A stretch of DNA of 64,000 nt from Pseudomonadota bacterium (GTDB lineage: Bacteria > Myxococcota_A > UBA796 > CAJQPC01), in contig JAAESX010000255.1 of the NCBI GenBank assembly GCA_024228935.1, positions 49,473-113,472 of the forward strand. The letters are read 5' to 3'. Below, piece after piece: positions 61,503 through 64,000 of the stretch. The translations under genes and the position numbers were made by a program. Position 1 is the stretch's first letter; each line of letters starts with the position of its first letter. The notes under the pieces were generated by a model. That model was not told the DNA's origin and made no database searches. It saw nothing but the letters and a program-made list of their open reading frames with translations.

Positions 61503-62458
61503 TCGCCTGTTCGGTGCCCGAGCTCGTGCCGCTCTTGCGGCAGATCGGGCATGACGTGCTGATCGGCCAGGACCCCTCGATCCATCTGGTTCAGGCCGAC
61601 CTGGCCATCACGGCCTACGACGGCGGCGAGATCGCGCCCCGCCAGTGGATCCGGCACCTGCGCCGCAGCCTGGGCGAGCTTCCGCTCATCGTGGTCGTCG
61701 AGGGCATCGAGCAGGCCGACGAGGCCCTCATCCACGGCGGCACCGACGTGGTGCGCCGCCCCATGTCCTCGACGCTGGTCGACGCCCGGGTCCGAGCGGC
61801 CCTGGCACACGCCCACGAGCTCAACCCGAGCAGCACCCCCGGTGGCGCCCGCGACCTGCTCGAGCGACTGATCGACGCCTGCCCGGACCCCGTCATCGCC
61901 GCCGACCTGTCCGGCCGGATCCTGCTGTTCTCCCGGTCGGCAGAGACCATCCTCGAGTACTCGGCGGCCGAGGCGCTCCAGAGCATCCACGTCGACGAGC
62001 TCTACGCCGATCCGGGCGACGCGAGCCGGATCATGCAGTCGATGCGAAGCAGCGACGACCGGACCGTGGGCGGCGTCCGGGTCCGCATCCGGACGCGGCG
62101 CGGCGAGCCCGTGCCGGTCCATCTGTCCGCGGCCCTCGTGCACGACTTCGCCGGGCGTCCCGTGGCGAGCGTCGGCATCTTCCGGGACGAACGGGCCCTG
62201 CACACGCTGAGCGAGCGACTCGCCAGCGCCACCGACCAGCTCGTCGCCAGCGAGAAGCGCGCTGCCTCGGCCGCCCTGGCCGCAGCCACCGCGCACGAGC
62301 TGAACCAGCCGCTGACCAGCGTGATGGGCATCCTCGAGCTCATGAGCCTGGAGGACGATCTGCCCGAGATGGTGGAGGACCGCCTGGCGCGAGCCACGAC
62401 CCAGCTCGAGCGCATGGCCGAGATCGTCCGCCAGATGCGCCAGGGGTTGTCACCGTGA
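61493..62458 (+). CDS. PAS/HisKA sensor-like protein lacking the ATPase domain
   Basis: A 321-residue protein. Residues 1 to about 105 look like a degenerate receiver domain (LIACSVPELVPLLRQIGHDVLIG, LPLIVVVEGIEQADEALIHGGTDVVRRP). A PAS domain follows (LIDACPDPVIAADLSGRILLFSRSAETILEYSAAEAL), then a HisKA dimerisation helix with ATAHELNQPLTSVMGILELM, where the His is in the phosphorylation position. The protein stops about 50 residues after the His, so there is no HATPase_c domain. It may depend on another kinase or act as a phospho-acceptor. Overlaps larC and pfkA (GTGA). Confidence 0.75.
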   Translation: MALIACSVPELVPLLRQIGHDVLIGQDPSIHLVQADLAITAYDGGEIAPRQWIRHLRRSLGELPLIVVVEGIEQADEALIHGGTDVVRRPMSSTLVDARVRAALAHAHELNPSSTPGGARDLLERLIDACPDPVIAADLSGRILLFSRSAETILEYSAAEALQSIHVDELYADPGDASRIMQSMRSSDDRTVGGVRVRIRTRRGEPVPVHLSAALVHDFAGRPVASVGIFRDERALHTLSERLASATDQLVASEKRAASAALAAATAHELNQPLTSVMGILELMSLEDDLPEMVEDRLARATTQLERMAEIVRQMRQGLSP

Positions 62459-63507
62459 AGCGGATCGCGGTCCTCACCAGCGGTGGCGACGCCCCCGGCA
62501 TGAACGCGGCGGTGCACGCCCTCGTCAAGATGGCTGCCGAGCGCGGCGTCGAGACCCTTGGGGTGCGGAATGGCTACGACGGGCTCATGGCCGGCGAGTC
62601 CTCGGTCCTCCGACTGACCGATGTGGACCCCATCAGCGCCTGGGGCGGCACGATCCTGGGGAGCGCGCGCAGCAAGGACTTCCGCACGCCCGAGGGTCGA
62701 CGTCGCGCGGCGGATGCTCTCGACGCCGACGCGCTCGTCGTCATCGGCGGGAACGGCTCGCTCACGGGGGCCCACCTGCTGGCCAGCGAGTGCGGCGTGC
62801 CCGTCATCGGTCTGCCCGCCAGCATCGACAACGACATCGGCTGCACGAGCACCGCCATCGGCGTCGATACCGCGCTGAACACCATCGTCTCGGCCTGTGA
62901 CCGCATCTCCGACACCGCGCGGGCCCACCGACGCGTGTTCGTCGTCGAGGTGATGGGCCGGCAGTGCGGGTACCTGGCCATGGCCAGCAGCATCGCCGCC
63001 GGAGCCGACGCCTGCCTGTTCCGCGAGCAGGGCAAGGACTCGACGACGGTCATCCGCGAGCTCTCCGACGTCGTCCGCCGTGGGTTCGATCCGACGCGCG
63101 GCAAGAAGCGCGTCCTGGTCATCAAGGCCGAAGGCGTCGCGACACCCACCGGCGACATCGTCTCGGCCCTGCAGGACATGGTCGACGTCGAGGTCCCTGG
63201 CGTGACCGTGCGCGCGACCGTGCTCGGCCACCTCGTGCGCGGTGGAGCTCCGACCTACATGGACCGGATGGTCGCTGGACGGCTGGCCGTGGGTGCGCTC
63301 GCCGCGCTGGCCGAAGGCGCCTCGGACCAGATGGTCGGCTGGCAGCCGTGGGACGACGACGGGATCGAGACACGTGACCCGAGCGTCACCCGTTTTCCAC
63401 TCACGACGATGCTGGAGCGCACCGACGCGCTACTGGACGGCTCGAGCGAGACGACGCGGCGACGCGTGAAGATGATGGAAGCCCACGCGGGCGTCCTGGC
63501 CATCTGA
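62455..63507 (+). CDS. pfkA: 6-phosphofructokinase
   Basis: A 350-residue PfkA, the glycolytic enzyme that phosphorylates fructose 6-phosphate at C1. Motifs are LTSGGDAPGMNAAVHALV, GGNGSLTGAHLL, LPASIDNDIGCTSTAIGVDTALN (with the catalytic Asp in SIDND) and EVMGRQCGYLAMAS. The Gly in GGNGS and the small residue before SIDND match ATP-using enzymes; PPi-using enzymes normally have an Asp and a Lys there. GTG start overlaps the preceding stop. Its place behind a larBC and sensor-like gene is unusual. Confidence 0.93.
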   Translation: MKRIAVLTSGGDAPGMNAAVHALVKMAAERGVETLGVRNGYDGLMAGESSVLRLTDVDPISAWGGTILGSARSKDFRTPEGRRRAADALDADALVVIGGNGSLTGAHLLASECGVPVIGLPASIDNDIGCTSTAIGVDTALNTIVSACDRISDTARAHRRVFVVEVMGRQCGYLAMASSIAAGADACLFREQGKDSTTVIRELSDVVRRGFDPTRGKKRVLVIKAEGVATPTGDIVSALQDMVDVEVPGVTVRATVLGHLVRGGAPTYMDRMVAGRLAVGALAALAEGASDQMVGWQPWDDDGIETRDPSVTRFPLTTMLERTDALLDGSSETTRRRVKMMEAHAGVLAI

Positions 63508-63517
63508 GAGGACCCCG

Positions 63518-63826
63518 ATGAAGCCCATGAACAGCCCGTTCCAGGAGATCGTCCTGGTCTGCGACAACACCCGACCTCCAGGCGCGCCGAAGCACAGCTG
63601 CGGCGACCACGGCGCCAGGGCGATGCGCAAGTCGCTGAAGAAGGCGCTGAAGGCCGAGGGCCTGTGGGGCGAGAAGGTCCGCGTGCTGATGACGAGCTGC
63701 CTCGACGTCTGCCCGAAGGAGGGCGTCATCTGCAGCTTCGACCGAGGCGAGACGCTGGAGCTCGTCGACGCGGACACCGAGACCGACCTGGTGCTGGCCC
63801 GCATCCGCGAGATGTGCCGGGACTAG
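63518..63826 (+). CDS. Thioredoxin-like [2Fe-2S] ferredoxin
   Basis: A 102-residue protein with four Cys in the pattern of thioredoxin-like 2Fe-2S ferredoxins: LVCDNTRPPGAPKHSCGDHG and TSCLDVCPKEGV. It serves as an electron carrier. Start ATG 63518 (MKPMNSPFQ); an internal ATG three codons on is an alternative. It follows pfkA by 10 bp. Its TAG stop lies in a CTAG shared with the convergent transposase end. Confidence 0.88.
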   Translation: MKPMNSPFQEIVLVCDNTRPPGAPKHSCGDHGARAMRKSLKKALKAEGLWGEKVRVLMTSCLDVCPKEGVICSFDRGETLELVDADTETDLVLARIREMCRD

Positions 63827-64000
63827 TTCAGCAGTTCTGAACTGCCGATCCGCATCTTCCTCAGCATGTCGTCCGCGCTCGTCTTCGACCGGTGCGGCCT
63901 TGCTTCGACGACGTTGTAGTAGTTGATGTAGGTGCGCAGTCGGGCCTCCAGGTCGGCTTGGCTCGTGAAGGACCCTCGTCTCAGCACGGCTCTCGCCAGC
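63823..64000 (-). CDS. C-terminal end of a DDE-type transposase (partial, continues past the window)
   Basis: The minus strand is open from the window edge to a TAG at 63825-63823, giving 58 residues without a start codon. They read AVLRRGSFTSQADLEARLRT, then YINYYNVVEARPHRSKTS and DMLRKMRIGSSELLN. This matches the end of IS630/IS481-like transposases (F-x-S-x2-D/E-L ... Y-N ... P-H/F). Whether an intact element with terminal repeats lies beyond the window cannot be seen. Confidence 0.6.
   Translation of the reverse strand, partial: LARAVLRRGSFTSQADLEARLRTYINYYNVVEARPHRSKTSADDMLRKMRIGSSELLN

Noticed and set aside
1..64000. tRNA, rRNA, CRISPR arrays or riboswitches
   Set aside because: No stretch showed the required conserved elements or regular repeats, and nearly the whole window is accounted for by protein genes.

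Overview
The window is very GC-rich, densely coding DNA, most likely from a Myxococcota (former deltaproteobacterial) genome. Signs of this are a DUF2330 protein with a MYXO-CTERM-like tail, MopE-type DCDD repeats, a Ser/Thr kinase with a PEGA domain, HDOD and LRR proteins, and many lipoproteins whose lipobox is followed by an Asp/Ser/Thr-rich linker. No rRNA, tRNA, CRISPR array or complete insertion sequence was seen. The last 178 bases hold the C-terminal end of a transposase. Nothing longer than about 175 bp is non-coding: the two largest gaps are 24419-24585 (TetR operator region) and 39962-40136 (Fur-like box).

Layout. 1-3869: a partial unknown gene, a GNAT-like protein, an unknown protein, a lipid kinase and a glutamine-amidotransferase-like hydrolase. 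3937-14101: mainly exported proteins (FG-GAP-like lipoprotein, prolyl oligopeptidase, agmatine-deiminase-family protein, phospholipase-D/lamin-tail protein, small lipoproteins) and a dCMP deaminase. 14115-24418: DUF2330 protein, SGNH hydrolase, thioesterase, LRR and HDOD proteins, and a secreted metalloprotease with an integrin-like propeller. 24586-32087: TetR regulator, membrane-fusion lipoprotein, an RND pump fused in frame to a TolC-like protein, and a DUF4856 lipoprotein. 32100-39961: an NB-ARC-type regulator divergent from a Ser/Thr kinase, a FadL-like porin, a broken DUF1963 gene, a Kelch lipoprotein and an unknown protein. 40137-50612: an iron-acquisition-like block made of a Fur-like box, DUF4856 lipoprotein, imelysin, a fatty-acid-hydroxylase/TonB-receptor fusion, a cytochrome c/PHM-like lipoprotein, two TonB proteins, ExbB and two ExbD. 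50615-57117: farnesyl diphosphate synthase, TlyA, a MopE-like lipoprotein and membrane proteins. 57106-63826: an S41 protease, larB-larC, a PAS/HisKA protein without an ATPase domain, pfkA and a 2Fe-2S ferredoxin.

Three genome-wide habits stand out. First, many genes have a TANNNT-like hexamer ending 5-8 nt before the start codon, as expected for leaderless mRNAs, and three divergent gene pairs share the central TA of two face-to-face hexamers. Second, lipoprotein signal peptides are extremely short (7-11 residues before the Cys) and mostly lack basic residues. Third, all twelve convergent junctions lie between a 19-bp overlap and a 12-bp gap, leaving no room for intrinsic terminators.

Five genes contain single-site frame changes (4324-4330, 15412-15419, 33374-33382, 34861-34867, 46925-46927), all in G/C homopolymers or a GC repeat. 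One gene has an in-frame TAG in its signal peptide, and one has lost its middle. Sequencing error is the simplest explanation for the frame changes; real decay or phase variation is the alternative.
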